From: Stropharia rugosoannulata
Lineage: Eukaryota > Basidiomycota > Agaricomycetes > Agaricales > Strophariaceae
Assembly: GCA_028532985.1 (NCBI GenBank)
Contig: JANCIK010000013.1
Span: forward strand, 434,001 to 498,000
Reading direction: 5' to 3'
Length of the DNA: 64,000 nt
Shown: one piece after another, positions 10,564 to 25,473 of the stretch
Layout: each line of letters opens with the position of its first letter
How positions within the stretch are numbered: the first letter of the stretch is position 1
Notes under the pieces: generated by a model
What the model was told of the DNA's origin: nothing
Databases searched by the model: none
The model's input: the letters and a program-made list of their open reading frames with translations, nothing else
Program-made: the position numbers and the translations under genes

Positions 10564-12179
10564 ATGGCCTCAGTAAGCAACACAGAGCCCCAGCCACCCG
10601 CACTGGACCTAGTCGCCATCGGGAAGACGACGAGGAAAACATTGGAGCGTCTCGCGTCCTTTTCCCGCATGCAAAGGTCTGTGTTCCGCCGGTGCATCAG
10701 CCACCAGTGGTCTTGTTCGCATCAGTGACGGCTGTCCTTGATCCTTAGCTCGTCCACTGCAAACCCACTCCTGACGACCATTCTGGATAAAATTAACACC
10801 CTCATTCGGCTCATCGACTCAAGCATGTTGGTTGCTCAGTATGGATACCAACTGTCTACGGAAGCGCTTATCTACTGTGACACTGACACGGCGGACTGGG
10901 ATGCAGACGTGTCCGTTGAGCGCCTGCGTGAAATTTCCGGCGGGGCACTCCAGCTGTCCCAAAAGGTCACAGAAGGATTCAGGGATATCAAACAGGATGT
11001 TTACAAGGTTAGCAGAACGTAAACGGAAATTGCGCAAAACAGAATCAATTAATGCCACTTTCTCCGTCCTCCAGATAGCTGCGTCAACAAAGGACGACAT
11101 GTTTATCGTGCTCGTCCCCCCGGACCCGACGCACCGTGAGTGACACTTATATCACCTCGCGCAACAGCCGATTATCTGATGTCCGCTATGTTCAATGTTC
11201 ACCCCCAGCTGGAACCCTGAAGATCCAGCTGAAAGAAGTAGGCGCCGATCTGGTGGCGAACCTGAGCCTCCTGTCCGATTACTCTCGCTCCATGACCAGC
11301 CTCACAGAGTGGTGCCAGTACGTCGCCAACGATCTGGCCTCGGAAACCCCTTCCCTGCTGCCCCCCTCCCAATCGGACGCGGATTACAGTCCGGCAGTCA
11401 TAAACGCAGACACAGACACACGAACTGCGCCCCAAAGACTCACCGCGCTCTGGTCGGAGATGAAGAACGGCTTCCAGGAATACTACAACGTGGTGCGTAC
11501 ACGCAGCCGTGCCCTGTACCTGCTCTGACGGCGCTAACCTCTGCATATTGCTTTTCATTTTCATTTATTGCATTATTGTTTCATTCTAATTACGCGACAC
11601 GACACAACACAATCGTCCGACTGCCCCTTGTGCGCATGCATGTAGATTAACGTTGCTCACCTCCGCTTCCCTGAATTGCTCGGGTCGTCGAGCGCCGCGT
11701 GGCGGTCGGTCGCGCTTGCGCGTAGCCACGCACCGAGCCCCGCCCCGGCCTCGCAGCTCGGCCACTACACAACCGGTTCCTCGACTGGCTGGCCCCCATC
11801 CTCCCAGCGCAGCCCCGCTCAACGCAAGCCTGGGCTCGGCACGGTGCTCAGCGTCCTGCAGCGTGGCAAGAGCCTGTTCGAACGGCGGAAGGAGCCGCCC
11901 CGCGTAACCGTCGTGCAGCCACAGGACATGGGGAAGGAGCGCGAGCTGAGCGACAGCGTCCGCGTGATCCCGCCGTCCGTGGCGACGTCGCCGAGCAGCG
12001 ATGCGTCGAGCCCGTCGCGCTACAGCGAGCCCAGCGAGCCCGCGCCGCACTCGCCTGCACGCGACATGCCGGAGCCCCGCGCACAGAGCAAGCTGCTCCC
12101 GTTCTCGTGCTGCTGCTCCATAAACATCTTCCAGGACGCCGTAGCGCTTCTGGGGAACCATGGGTGTATGACGAAGTAA
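10564..12179 (+). CDS. Conserved fungal protein of unknown function, Ser/Pro-rich C-terminus
   Basis: Five exons join with full phase agreement: 10564-10676, 10749-11007, 11075-11135, 11209-11492 and 11646-12179, giving 416 residues. The N-terminal half is helical and soluble: residues about 10-36 DLVAIGKTTRKTLERLASFS, then STANPLLTTILDKINTLIRL, an acidic stretch DTADWDADVSVE, DDMFIVLVPPDPTHPG and LKEVGADLVANLSLLSDYSR. The last 178 residues (exon 5) are GC-rich and low complexity, rich in Ser, Pro and Arg, with GTVLSVLQRGKSLFERRKEP and a Cys-containing end (FSCCCSINIF). No signal peptide or membrane span is evident, and I recognise no named domain. That five introns close the frame strongly argues it is real and intact. 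Confidence 0.7.
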
Positions 12180-12794
12180 AGGAGCATTTAGTAATTTATG
12201 GGACCTCGTTTCTGCAAGTCAAGCATTCAAGCAAGGTATTTATTCAATAGACCAGGTGTAGAGAACGTTCTCCAGAGGTTATCATGTACACTAAGTTCAT
12301 AGCCTAATGTAATTTGGACCGGTTTTGCCATTCCTTGAAAGAGTTTTACAAGCTACATTAACTTGATCTGAAAACTTGAGATCTAGAATTGTACAGCCCG
12401 TAGATGGATACTATACAGAATTTATGTATTGTAGGTAGATACCTGAAGGTTCCAAGGGATACTAACGACGAGATTATGTAGATGTACAAACAAGAACTTC
12501 AGATATAAAGAAAAATCAAAACGAAAGGTAAGGGCGTCCAGGCTGCGTGGTGCATGAAAGTTCACCGATTCCACTGTGATCCTAAAAGCTTTATGATACA
12601 ACAAGAAAGCAAAAGAAGATGTACATGGTAAAGAGAAGAAAGAATGAGGAGCAACCGGGCGAATAATGCCCGAACGGCCCCTCCACGTCTAGTTCCGTGA
12701 TTCAGAAAAGACGGCAGCAAGAAGATGTTACTTCGGCGGTGGGGTAGAGGGTCCTGCGACAACGATTAAGACATATGGGTACTAAATGCACGAA
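12180..12794. other. Convergent 3' region
   Basis: Between two converging genes. AT-rich, with short minus frames (12422-12762) that look like chance. Nothing recognisable. Confidence 0.5.
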
Positions 12795-13562
12795 TCAGTC
12801 ATCCGCACCAAAAAGGCCATTGCGAGGAGGAGGTGACATGGGCGCAGCTGCCATGGTAGGTGTTGGAGCAAGGAGAGGGTTTGCTTCATTGATTATTAGT
12901 GCCGATGCTACGAGACTACGAAAAGGACCTTGACTTACGTCGCCATTGTGTCCAGGCCGGTGCCTCTGGCTTTGGTGGTTCAGGCAGCGCTTGTGGTGTA
13001 GGCACCGGGGGACCGATAGCCTTGGGCACTGTCCTGACCTTCCTCTCCGGGCGTTTGTGCACCACTCTCCACCCAGGCTTGGCCTGTGGAATAGGCTCTT
13101 CTGGTCCTGGGATAGGATCAGGAGGCGGAGCCTCGATTGCCTGATTACGATGTCAGTTGAGCCAATGCAGATGGACGAGATGGCGCACACGTACGGGCAC
13201 CGGCAGCCTCCACTCTGGTTCGTACTGCCCACTCGGACTGAACTTGGACCTGACCGACATGAGCTCCGCGATCTCGCTGCATTGCACCAGATAAAATCAG
13301 TCAGACAGTCCTAAAACACAACACCGAGGCCAACGTACGCCTGCAGCTGCCTGCGCTCGTCCCGCAGCTTGCCTATTTCCTGCAGCAGGAACCGCACTTC
13401 GTTTGCAATCCCTTTCGTGAAATCCATTGCGACGTTGCCGGGATTATTTCTGTTTCTGCAAGGGAGTCATTACGTGTAGCGGGAGAGGAGGGGAGGGTAA
13501 CCTTACCCTAGACCGGCCATTTGAGGCGAAAAGGTTCCTGGTGGTGCACCAGGAGGGGGCAT
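12795..13562 (-). CDS. Small Pro-rich conserved protein of unknown function with a coiled-coil segment
   Basis: Five exons on the minus strand can be joined in phase from the ATG at 13562 to the TGA at 12795, roughly 175-180 residues. The order is a short Pro/Gly start (MPPPGAPPGTFSPQMAGLG), NNPGNVAMDFTKGIANEVRF, a charged helical stretch LLQEIGKLRDERRQLQAEIA likely to form a coiled coil, ELMSVRSKFSPSGQYEPEWR, a long Pro-rich block with WRVVHKRPERKVRTVPKAIG, and a tail ending PPPRNGLFGADD. Short-intron structure and clean phase make it a real gene. I recognise no domain. An additional upstream exon is possible because an acceptor-like TTTTAG lies just before 13570. Confidence 0.65.
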
Positions 13563-13977
13563 GAGGCTGGACTAAAACGATTTATATGATAACAAAAGCT
13601 GTAATGGCAACACCAGGCTGCAGCGTGGTCGTCCGAACAGGGCACGGGTACAGCCTTTAATTATTAATACACTTTTATTGACTTAGCAAGTGATGGGATC
13701 AAGTACATCTCTGACTTATACGTTATATAATGCTCTACAAATATTGAAAATGCATTATTTTCGCTGTCAAAGGTCTCGCGAGTCGCGACTTGCTCTCAAC
13801 TTGCTCTTGACCGCATCTCAACATTTCTCTTGCCTTGTTCACGTTTGAGCGACTAAATTGATCTGCTTTTGAATCTAGTTGTGTACAAAGTGTGTATTTA
13901 ATATAATCATTTGCAAGAACCTTTTTTTCTTACTGTTCAGTATATACCCCAGCTGTGCACAAGCTCCTACAAGCAAC
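13563..13977. other. Short intergenic stretch
   Basis: AT-rich between two minus-strand genes. It holds the promoter of the Pro-rich protein and the 3' end of the HET gene. Nothing else seen. Confidence 0.5.
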
Positions 13978-15534
13978 CTACAAGTAGACGGTGGTAAGCG
14001 TTATACCATGTCTATGAAGGTCAGTTTTTAAAATCCTGTGACTGTCACTTTTCACACCCCAGTGTTGAAGTTGAAATGTAACGGGTTTTGCCATTGATGC
14101 ACACCAATACATTTTCCCTTCGTACGTTGTAATGACGTCCGCAGGGGAATACAGGACGACGGCAAAGCAGACATCATGTGCAGGAATATTCACAGTGGTG
14201 TCTGTTTCCGCAAAATTCAACACGCCAAACAATTGGATTTCGCTATCTTCTCGTGAGTCGGCCGGCCGGGAAAAGGCTAATTCCCCATTTGCATCGAAGA
14301 GGGCTTTATCAAGAACATTATAAACACCAAGCTCTTCTGTGCTATTGTCAGCCCTTAACGTTGTATGAAATGACCTTGACGCGTGAAAATGACCAAGCGT
14401 GTTGGCAATGGCATAGTAATCTCCTCTGGGGATGCACTTGTTTGCTTGTGCTAGCTTTGATAGCAAGGCGGGCATGATGAGGATGGACACACGAAGCCCG
14501 AACGGAGTGCATATAATAGGTTCGTAAGGATTACGCCAAACAATATTTGAGGCACCGTGAGCGTAGTACTTCGGACACACAGGAAGAAGCATGCTCGCGT
14601 GACTAGATCTCCATTCCATGTCTTTTCCGTGGCCCCAGTTTACTATGTCTAGCGTTTGCGAATGATTCTGGTCTGAATTGAGGATCTCTCGTACAAGACG
14701 AACAAATGCTGCTTCTGCACCTTCGCCATACGCCGTCGAAAAACTGACATTAAATATGCCCATGAGAGAATACGCGATGTCCTCTTCCTTTGTAACGTTG
14801 CGCTCCGCTGCCCACTGCATGCGACGCGAGATACTCGTCAATTCCGCTGACCGGCTGAGCTCAAGCGCAGTAATTGAGGTGGCTTTGCAGATCTCCTCCA
14901 AGACCGCACTGTCGTATTTGTCATTCATTTTTACACTGTTGAAGAAAAGGCACTTCCAGTCCTTGTGGTAGAATTTTGCCATGTTTGGTGCAATAAGTTC
15001 CTGTAGCGTCCATCCGCGTGTAAACCATGTATCTTTATGCATGTCTGCCAGGGTCATGGTGTCTGCCAAGTAAATAACGCATACTGCGCTTGTTTCATAC
15101 CACCGGAACATTGACCTGATAGACTCGTCCAGCTCGGCGCTACTGGACTTGTCGATACAACAGGTATCCATCCAGCCCAAGGACATGCCGTGATCCAAAG
15201 CTGAGACGCGACAAAAGTTCGCCAGCTTTTGGTATCCATTCAGCTGTGGGTCAAAGGTCTTGGTTCTCCAGTCCGTAAATGTGACTTCACCTGGTGATTC
15301 ACGGAGCCAGGTATGAGAGAGTATGGCATATGCACAGTGCTGATTAATGAATGTATCCACACTGTAATTGTAATTATAACTGTCGTCCTCTTCATTCAGG
15401 TCGTACCGGTGAGCAATCTCCCAGGGTGCGAAGGCTTTCTCTATTTTTTTTGAAACGATACGGAGGACTTCGGGGCGTTCAACAAGCCTGATCTCCATCC
15501 CATACGAATCGAATGCCAGCATGCGAATAGGCAT
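13978..15534 (-). CDS. HET (heterokaryon incompatibility) domain protein
   Basis: HET proteins trigger cell death on non-self fusion in some fungi, but most basidiomycete members are uncharacterised. One uninterrupted frame of 518 residues from MPIRMLAFDSYG at 15534; the open frame extends to 15672 with 46 more residues that I consider leader. The HET domain lies at about residues 75-230: CAYAILSHTWL, GEVTFTDW, LGWMDTCCIDKSSSAELDES, IRSMFRWYETSAVCVIYLAD and WFTRGWTLQELIAP. The typical follow-on segment is present (RNVTKEEDIAYSLMGIFNVS, then the Glu-rich GEGAEAAFVRL). The C-terminal 250 residues are family-typical without a named domain. Absence of introns is usual for this family in mushrooms. 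A 123-codon frame immediately upstream may be a separate gene or an unspliced leader exon. Confidence 0.9.
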   Translation of the reverse strand: MPIRMLAFDSYGMEIRLVERPEVLRIVSKKIEKAFAPWEIAHRYDLNEEDDSYNYNYSVDTFINQHCAYAILSHTWLRESPGEVTFTDWRTKTFDPQLNGYQKLANFCRVSALDHGMSLGWMDTCCIDKSSSAELDESIRSMFRWYETSAVCVIYLADTMTLADMHKDTWFTRGWTLQELIAPNMAKFYHKDWKCLFFNSVKMNDKYDSAVLEEICKATSITALELSRSAELTSISRRMQWAAERNVTKEEDIAYSLMGIFNVSFSTAYGEGAEAAFVRLVREILNSDQNHSQTLDIVNWGHGKDMEWRSSHASMLLPVCPKYYAHGASNIVWRNPYEPIICTPFGLRVSILIMPALLSKLAQANKCIPRGDYYAIANTLGHFHASRSFHTTLRADNSTEELGVYNVLDKALFDANGELAFSRPADSREDSEIQLFGVLNFAETDTTVNIPAHDVCFAVVLYSPADVITTYEGKMYWCASMAKPVTFQLQHWGVKSDSHRILKTDLHRHGITLTTVYL

Positions 15535-15739
15535 TTTATTGAAAATCCTAAGACGGGCTTTCTCGAGAATCACCTTCAGCAGGGGAGGTCGCTGAACCAC
15601 ATCAACTATAGATGTCATGGATAAGCAAAGATACTGCTGATATGCGCGGCTACTGGTACGTACGTGATGCACGATTCGGAAGTGATACGATCGCTTCCGA
15701 AGGAGGTTTGTCTGTTATAGATAAGTTGGACGGCTTACT

Positions 15740-16111
15740 TTAAGGAGTATCCGGCACAGCTCTTCTTTCCGGAGGCACGCTTTTCAGTGTAATGGAGGAG
15801 ACAAACTTCTGTAGAGCTAAGAGCAGGTTGATTGCCTCTGAAGTCAGTCCGGATCCTGTTGGAGATTCTGGGTAGTATTGCCACTTGTCGTCAAACAAAT
15901 AAGCTCGGGTAATGTTACTACAGTACGCACTGTCTCCCGAGTCATGAGTTAGCGGTGCGATAAAATTCTCGAGGGCGTCAATAAGTAGCTTTGCGTCTCT
16001 TTCTAGGCGCTTCTTATTACAGACTGAAACCCAGCATATTCGAGTCATGCTTATCTCACCTTCAGTGATAGCTCCACCAGACATTGTCCGATTTTCTGAT
16101 ATAGATGTCAT
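15740..16111 (-). CDS. Possible small protein upstream of the HET gene
   Basis: A 123-codon uninterrupted frame on the same strand, ending about 200 bp before the HET start. The sequence is mixed polar with helical stretches (KKRLERDAKLLIDALENFIA and SEAINLLLALQKFVSSITLK) and has normal-looking composition. Its stop codon sits directly before a GTAAGC donor, so it cannot simply be spliced into the HET frame at that site. It could be an independent small gene or a remnant first exon of the HET locus. I recognise no domain. Confidence 0.35.
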   Translation of the reverse strand: MTSISENRTMSGGAITEGEISMTRICWVSVCNKKRLERDAKLLIDALENFIAPLTHDSGDSAYCSNITRAYLFDDKWQYYPESPTGSGLTSEAINLLLALQKFVSSITLKSVPPERRAVPDTP

Positions 16112-19100
16112 GGCGCCTTGAATGGATAGTTTGGATAGTTTCTGGCACAGAGTGGCTTATTCTTGAGCTTGCAGATGGGTTTTGTGATATAGCCTAGTAC
16201 TAGTATAATGGTGTGCGTAAAGAACCTATATAATTCGGCATCAGATTTCCCACAGTTTTTTCCCCAGAGGCCGTATTTATGTCTCCAAGATACCCAGTCT
16301 ACTTTCAAAATTCACGAACTTCACAAGGTCTGTTTTTTTGATGTTGTTCTCCTTTAAAATTGCACATTAAAGCTTATTACTGTCTGACATTGGTTTGTCA
16401 TAAAGTTAACATGGTCGTTGTGGCCGTCATGGTCATCTTTACCACAACCACAGCGATGGTGTAGGAGAAGCAGCCCCAGAAACCTCTCCCACCTAATTCT
16501 GCTTCTGGTACTGCTGCCTTTCCCGTGCAAAGAAGAGATTTTACTGACGTGGAGTTGGCCCAACACAAGTCTGACATGACGGGGAGCTCCGAAGCTTCAT
16601 TCAGGACATCAATACCACATTACTGAAGACATCATTGAAGTGGGAAAATACTCAGCCCTTGCCAGGGTGGCTACCTCAGAGACATCTACTAGAATTTTTA
16701 ACATCATCTTGTTAAAGGAGTAGGTAATGAGTTCAGAGAATATAGCGGAAATCACGAGGTGTATAGTATAGATTATTACAGGCTCCCTCTTCCTCGCCAC
16801 AAGGCCAAGGAAACCCGGCATGTAGGCTATTAACAGCAACTATATGCAGCCTCACCGTGTTAGCTCAGTGATATTGTAGTCTATAAGGCCCCTCGGCGTC
16901 GTGCCACAATGTCAGCCGTCTATTTTAGGCATTCTAGTTTCCATTTTAGGATACTCATTATGTAATCTCACCAGTGCACATTCAATCGCACGCACACCTG
17001 TATTGAGAAATATAACGTCTCAGTACTACTGACCAGAGTCGCAGATAATAACTAACTTCAGATCTTTATTCACTTTTAATACAATAAACATAAACTGATC
17101 GCTATTATAGTATCCTTGCTGCCAGTAAAGGACCTGTCCGTCGTTAGCTTGGTGCTCTGCCAATTTCTGATAAATTACAGACAAAGTAGAGTATTATTCG
17201 CTGACCGGATACTCCTGTGCGTTTCTGACTTACCTCTTTTATGACTTTCAACATAATGTGTGAGCCTTTGCTAAACACCTACAGGCGATTTTCCACGACG
17301 GGTGAATGTGCAGTGAAATGGCCTTTTTTTTAAAAAAATTAGCTGAACACTATATAAGGGACTCGACACTACTCTTCACACTGGGTGTGCTATGATAGAA
17401 GGGTTCGCATACAGCAGTCCCTATTTAATTATGTCACCCTCCACATCTACTGTGATTAGCAAGTTTCTCCTATCCAAGAAGGAGAAACTTCAACCCCTTT
17501 TGGCTACTTGAATGTAGAGTCTCCAATAGAATCCGTACTGTTCACATACATACTAGTCGCTGGACCTGTGCGAAGCACGGGGTGTCATATTTTAAATCAA
17601 AAAGGATTCATAATGTTGTCATGATGACATTGTTACAGATACTCTATAAGTCGCAAATCGGAAATAATTTTGAATTGAACCCGACACCGATGACCATCTT
17701 CTGGCCTTCTCCAAAGAGGCTCCTGATATTACTGATATCACGTACAATGTATTCCATTCCAGATACTTGCGTCATAAATTATTACCTTCGATCCTGTATA
17801 GACCCAAACAATACAAACAAGCTACTGTCCCACTCCTCGATCTAGTACTAAAGGATCCCTTCCGGTACTATACCTTCAGGCGTATATACTGCCAGTGTGA
17901 GTATAAACGGCGTTTCCAACGCTATGGTCTTGCCAAGCACGATCTCGGAGAATTGTGACTTCCTCTCCCTGAGTATCGTCGGCGTTTGACTGATGAAGCA
18001 AGCTGCTAATTTGAGCATGGACCTTGATAGGGGCTCAACTCATTCTATTCTTACCAAACACGAATAGCTACTCCCACCAAGCCAGATAATGACACTGGTA
18101 ATGTTATGTTCTTAACTCTATATTCTATGGAAGCTTGCGCGTACTAATTAACAAGATATTTCTGTTTTGTTGCAATGTATACTAATTGCTTTTAAGCGCC
18201 GTCACTAGGCCATTGCTCGCAATATACATCTTGTCATTGTACCATTGTGGCATTGTATACGCGTCAATTTGCCACGCACTATAGGTTAGATTATCCTGTG
18301 CGGCTTTGAGTCTATGTTCTGGCTGTTATGAGTGCTGAAGCGCTGATACTTTGCATGCAGTTTGATGGCACGTGTAAATAAGTTCGTACTTAACCCATAT
18401 CCCAAGGCATCTGTCTTTAGAGTTAGCTAACGCTTGCGAGACACCACACGCCCCTGTAAGCAGCCTTCCAGTCGGTATCCTCTCTCCTACTTTCAACTCT
18501 CAAACTGTTTGCTTCTATCACCGCACCCATTTTTTCGGATATGGAGGTCATAACCTAAACACAGTTATGGGAAAAATCAGAGCACAGCATGTCTATTTTC
18601 TGCATGGATCGCGGGAAGAGCAAATCATGACGCTCAACGATCTGACCAGCTGCCGGTCACTTCATGCAGATAAAGAGCTTTTTCGCACAGACCACTATCT
18701 TTGTACAGAACTCGTGCGCACGGTTGGGCAACGGAACGCCGTCATTAGATGGACGCGCTTTCATCCTGGGAGTGCGTGGGTGTCGATGCCCTCTAATATC
18801 TGTGTGCATGTGCACCAGAACAAGCTTGAAATTTTCTTAGATGCCTCGAGGGTAAATCTGATGGAGCCTAGTTGTCTCCGCCGGTAGTGCGGCCTCCATG
18901 CGTCTCACGGTGTAGACAGTGTGCGAGATGTGCGGCCGCCATGCAGAAAAACGTGCGTTGTAGGCGCGGTAAATGTGATAGCCCGGGAGGTTAGATAAGT
19001 TTTGTGTATGCTGACTAAATGAGCTACTACTTCATTGCATCGTTGGTAGATTAAGCCTCTGCCTCAGTACCTGACAATATCTTTGTGTACCCATTCACAA

Positions 19101-19900
19101 ATTCAAAAACTGAAATGCGCATTATAGTGAGTAAGCTGGAACTTGGCTGGAACTGACAAAAATGAGCATGTAAACCCTGCAGGCAACGATAGCGTGTACT
19201 CATATATGGAAAGGTGCAACATCCGGGATCCAGGGGAACAGGGCGCCTCATGATCAAATTAAAAGGTCCTGCAAAATGGACTTGAGTGAGTATCGCACGT
19301 CAGCCGCCCGGTCATGCCGCAAGTGCGAGGTTTATCCGAGCAGCTCCAGACTTGAAATGCGCACAAGCCATGGGCCTTAGTGAGGTGTATTGGGTGCGGC
19401 GGGCAGCCTCTGCCTTAACCTTCTGGGGTTGGAGCGGGAGTGGTGCGGTTAGTATTGCAGATCCCCCTCGCTGTTCTATGATAAATCGCATTGATCGGTT
19501 GGTACACAGCGGAAAAACGTCGCTGGATTCCACCCAAAAAGTGTTCCCCGATTGGTCCGTTTCCATCCTTATGCAGCCATAAACCCAGCCGATGTCAAAG
19601 AGGAGATTAGATTAAGAACGTAGTACAAGGCGGATGCGCTTCTATCACGATTGTTGTCATATCTCTCCAGGATTCGACGTCAACTACAAGCTCGAAAGCA
19701 TTTTCCCGTGCAATGACATAAAGCAGCTCCATTGTGCACACAGTGCATTAGTCTCGCTTCAAATCATTTGGCGCATAGTTATGTATGGATGGTGTACAAA
19801 CTTGACTGATGCGCCAGAACTACTTCTGCAACGATCTCCGACACAAATCCGTGTATTTCTTCTTTCAGGACACCCTGTCTCCGATTTGACAACCTCGCGA
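16112..19900. other. Gene-poor, AT-rich 3.8-kb region
   Basis: No gene can be supported. A 76-codon minus frame at 16609-16839 is hydrophobic (MPGFLGLVARKREPVIIYTI) and might be a fragment of a membrane protein. A clear TATATAAG box lies at about 17350, followed by an ATG at 17392 that opens only about 39 codons. A 106-codon plus frame at 18567-18887 and overlapping frames at 19286-19582 and 19312-19566 show no domain. 19634-19900 is the downstream flank of the oxidoreductase gene. The stretch may contain decayed genes. Confidence 0.4.
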
Positions 19901-21278
19901 TCACTGTGCGACGCCGTTCACCATGTCTGTGAGACTCAGGAGTCGGCCGTTGCTATTCAAAGCCGCCTCAATGAATGCAACGTCGTGCAGGGCGCCCAGG
20001 GGGTCACCAAGTTTGAGTCCATCGTCATTGCCAGCAATGGCTTTGAAGAAGCTCTCCTGTTCGACAACAATACCTTTCGAATCAATGTCGACTGTTTCTT
20101 CTTTTTCCTCTTCTGGTTTGCCGTCACGCTTGACGACGGTTTTTATGAGGATGCGAATTGTAGGTGCCGTTGCACCCGGCTTGTTGACATTGTTGATGGA
20201 AATCCAACCATTGCTGCCTGTTATCACAAACCCGTCTGCGACGGGCCGCGATTGTGTCGGAGACGCGAAGGTGATCTCCGCTGTACCATCGAAATGGCTG
20301 CCCGCTTTGACGATAGCGTGGATAGTGTCGTGAGGCTTGAGGTAATCCTTGTGTAAAGATGCAAATCCGGCGAGGTGCGTGAATGCATAGGGAAGCATTA
20401 CGCGGAGAGAAGCGACCGTATGCTATGAGAATGCACTTTCAATAATTGATTGTGATGTTAGAGAGATCGACCTACCACGCCGCCATCTAGCTATCGTGAA
20501 TTGAGGGTGACTCAGTATCTATCTATAAAACATGAGTGTAAAAGCATCTCACAAGAAATCCACCTTGATACTATACAAACTATCAGCACCGCGAATGACG
20601 AGAATAAACCGCTGAGCACCTACATCGGGGATTGTTCGCCAGGGGGTCTTGTACCATTTTGATTCTTTGTCAATGTAGTTGACGACCACCGTTTTGAAGA
20701 ATATGACATCTCCAATTCTGCCGGACCGAATAATCTCGCCCGCGTATCGGTACCCTGGCTCTGCCTCGTAATTCTCTGCAACCCTCCAAATAAGACCTTT
20801 CGGCTGGTACTTCTCCTTATATGTCTTGATAAGGGCAAGACCCTGAGCCACATCCGGGGCGACAGGCTTTTCGCTTAGAACATGCTTCCCCGCAGCAAGC
20901 GCTTTCAAAACAATGGAGGGCTGTAATGATATCGGAAGCGCAACGATAACGGCAGATATATCCTCTCTAGCGAAAAGTGCATCCAAATTGGTAGATTCGC
21001 TTCCATCGTGATACACAGCAGGGGGATCAGCCTCGAGAGTCTCTGCAGCTGCATTGGCCAAGTCATGGGCACTCTTTTCTGAGCGTGAATATACTGCTTT
21101 AAGCTGGGGCGCCGCGCCGCCCAAGGCGGCTAGCGCAGGGAGATGCGCTGTTACAACCGTATCAGGTGAATGTTCGGCAAATAGACAAATGTTGATGCAT
21201 TTTGTTATAGGTAAGTTACTGACCTTCTTTGGCAAATAGTCCGGCGCCTAGAATTGCTATGCCTGTGGAGGTGGACAT
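19901..21278 (-). CDS. Gfo/Idh/MocA-family NAD(P)-dependent oxidoreductase
   Basis: Soluble dehydrogenase acting on a sugar or related polyol; the exact substrate cannot be read. Exons join from ATG 21278 to TGA 19901 through five introns, about 370 residues. The N-terminal Rossmann fold starts TGIAILGAGLFAKEAHLPAL (GxGxxA-type nucleotide site) and is followed by LKAVYSRSEKSA and ISAVIVALPISLQPSIVLKA. The family signature LSEKPVAPD contains the catalytic-type EKP Lys. The C-terminal half holds GLIWRVAENYEAEPGYRYAG, SKWYKTPWRTIPD, YQGGFLLDGGVHTVASLRVM and GSNGWISINN. A mini-exon coding only YQGGFL and another coding LDGGV are needed; both restore family sequence exactly. It is transcribed divergently from the GH1 gene about 1 kb away. 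Confidence 0.92.
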
Positions 21279-22266
21279 TATACAAGGCGGCGATGGGAAG
21301 GAGGAAAGATGATCACAGATGGAGTTAAATGGCTGGAATGTCATCATATGGAAATTCCGGACTTTCCTCAAGCAAGCCAAACATGGCGCGGCATCACTTG
21401 CCGTCCTGTATTGACGTTAGAGGACCTCTGGCAGCAGGTAGGAGAAATCAATTCATACACTTTATAAAATCCTAGTAAAAGCCTCAAAGGTTGACAATAT
21501 CTCACAAAAGGCGCACAGATTGAAACGTAAAAGGAGCTATCGCACCCTTTATGTAAGTAGAGAGCTCAATGTATGGGATAACTGCTTAGCAAAGAAATAT
21601 CAAATCAAAGAGCAGAGTGATTTCATGGAGCCCGCAGGAGAAATATTTGTGCATAGCATTCTAACTGGGGGTGTCTACCAAGTGTCTACTGTGGCATTTA
21701 AAATTTCATCTTTCAGTAGCGTAGAGCACTCGTATTACAAATTTACAACACAGGTCAAAGACAGGTTTTATGATTTCTAGAGGTTTGATCTAAATGCTGA
21801 GCATTAGTTAACCTATTTATTCTTCGAATGGAAAACTGTCCGAGGTCCTGCTATACGCCATCTTGTGCCGGGCTATGTTTATCTCGCGTAATGAATCCGG
21901 CTTTCGCAGGAGTGCCATCACGTGCGGAGGGGCCGATAATTCACCGAGAGTGATGGAGAACACATTTGGACAATGTTCTTGGTCCTCAGAATCCCTTCAG
22001 AATTTAGGCCAATGTTCCCGCGAATTGTCCCTCACGGAGTATCTCTGGGATCCGTCTTTGGGAATCTCGATTCACCTCGCCTTCCGCATGCCAAAAGGCA
22101 CTTTCCAAGGGCGCAGCCCTCCCCGGAATTTCTTCGGGACAGGCAGAGCTGAAATTCCCCAGGAACTAGACTGATATCGGGGAATGCTCTTCGTTTAAGA
22201 GCAGAGTGGAATCTCCACGCTGCGCTTGCTAACTTTTTTTGCCTTTCTGCACAAGCTCCCCCTTCA
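21279..22266. other. Divergent promoter region of the oxidoreductase and GH1 genes
   Basis: About 990 bp shared upstream region. A short inverted-repeat-like GGAATGCTC / GGGAATTTC-rich area lies at 22120-22200. Open frames at 21520-21780 and 21863-22174 are short and lack domains. Nothing else recognisable. Confidence 0.5.
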
Positions 22267-24981
<2,715 letters not shown>

Positions 24982-25473
24982 GCGACCGTCTCTCTGAATC
25001 CACGGCGCGCGTAAAATTTCCGTCAACGTCCCCACGCATCCTTCGCTTCGTTATTATGCTGAACTTCACGACCAGGATAGATTGTAACATCACCCACTGC
25101 ATCGTCGTCTTGACCCTTTGCCCGCGAATATACCAATTGCTTTGTTTATATAATTACCTTTTTAGTTACACACTTCCAGAACACGTCCACAGTGTACATT
25201 GTAGCCACCGTAGTATTTTTACCTGATCAATGAGCTCTTTTCTCCGTAGATTGTCGTCGTTAGAGTGTAAGGATTCTATTCATAGAAAGTACTTTGAGGG
25301 TGAAAAAAGGAAAGAGAATATATTGGCAGGGCACATCTAACTCTATGCATGGTGAGATCGAAGCTATGATGCTCCACTGGTAAACCGCTCTGTGGGCATA
25401 CAAAATCAGATATTTAGCCGTCCACTCCAAATTCCCCGAAGAGCCGGACATCTCCCATATGATTCATACTGAC
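24982..25473. other. Downstream flank of the GH1 gene
   Basis: 3' flank, AT-rich. A minus frame at 25260-25451 (63 codons) has no recognisable content. Confidence 0.45.

Noticed and set aside
10819..11100. 93-codon minus frame.
   Set aside because: Shadow of exon 2 of the plus-strand gene.
11586..12161. 191-codon minus frame.
   Set aside because: Antisense shadow of the last exon of the 10.5-12.2 kb gene, whose five exons close in phase.
15606..16111. CATGACATCTATA (minus strand) occurs at the starts of both the small frame and the extended HET frame.
   Set aside because: Only 13 bp and no further similarity; not enough to claim duplication.
17350..17510. TATATAAG box followed by a short ATG frame (about 39 codons).
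   Set aside because: No continuation by splicing found and no recognisable protein; not called as a gene.
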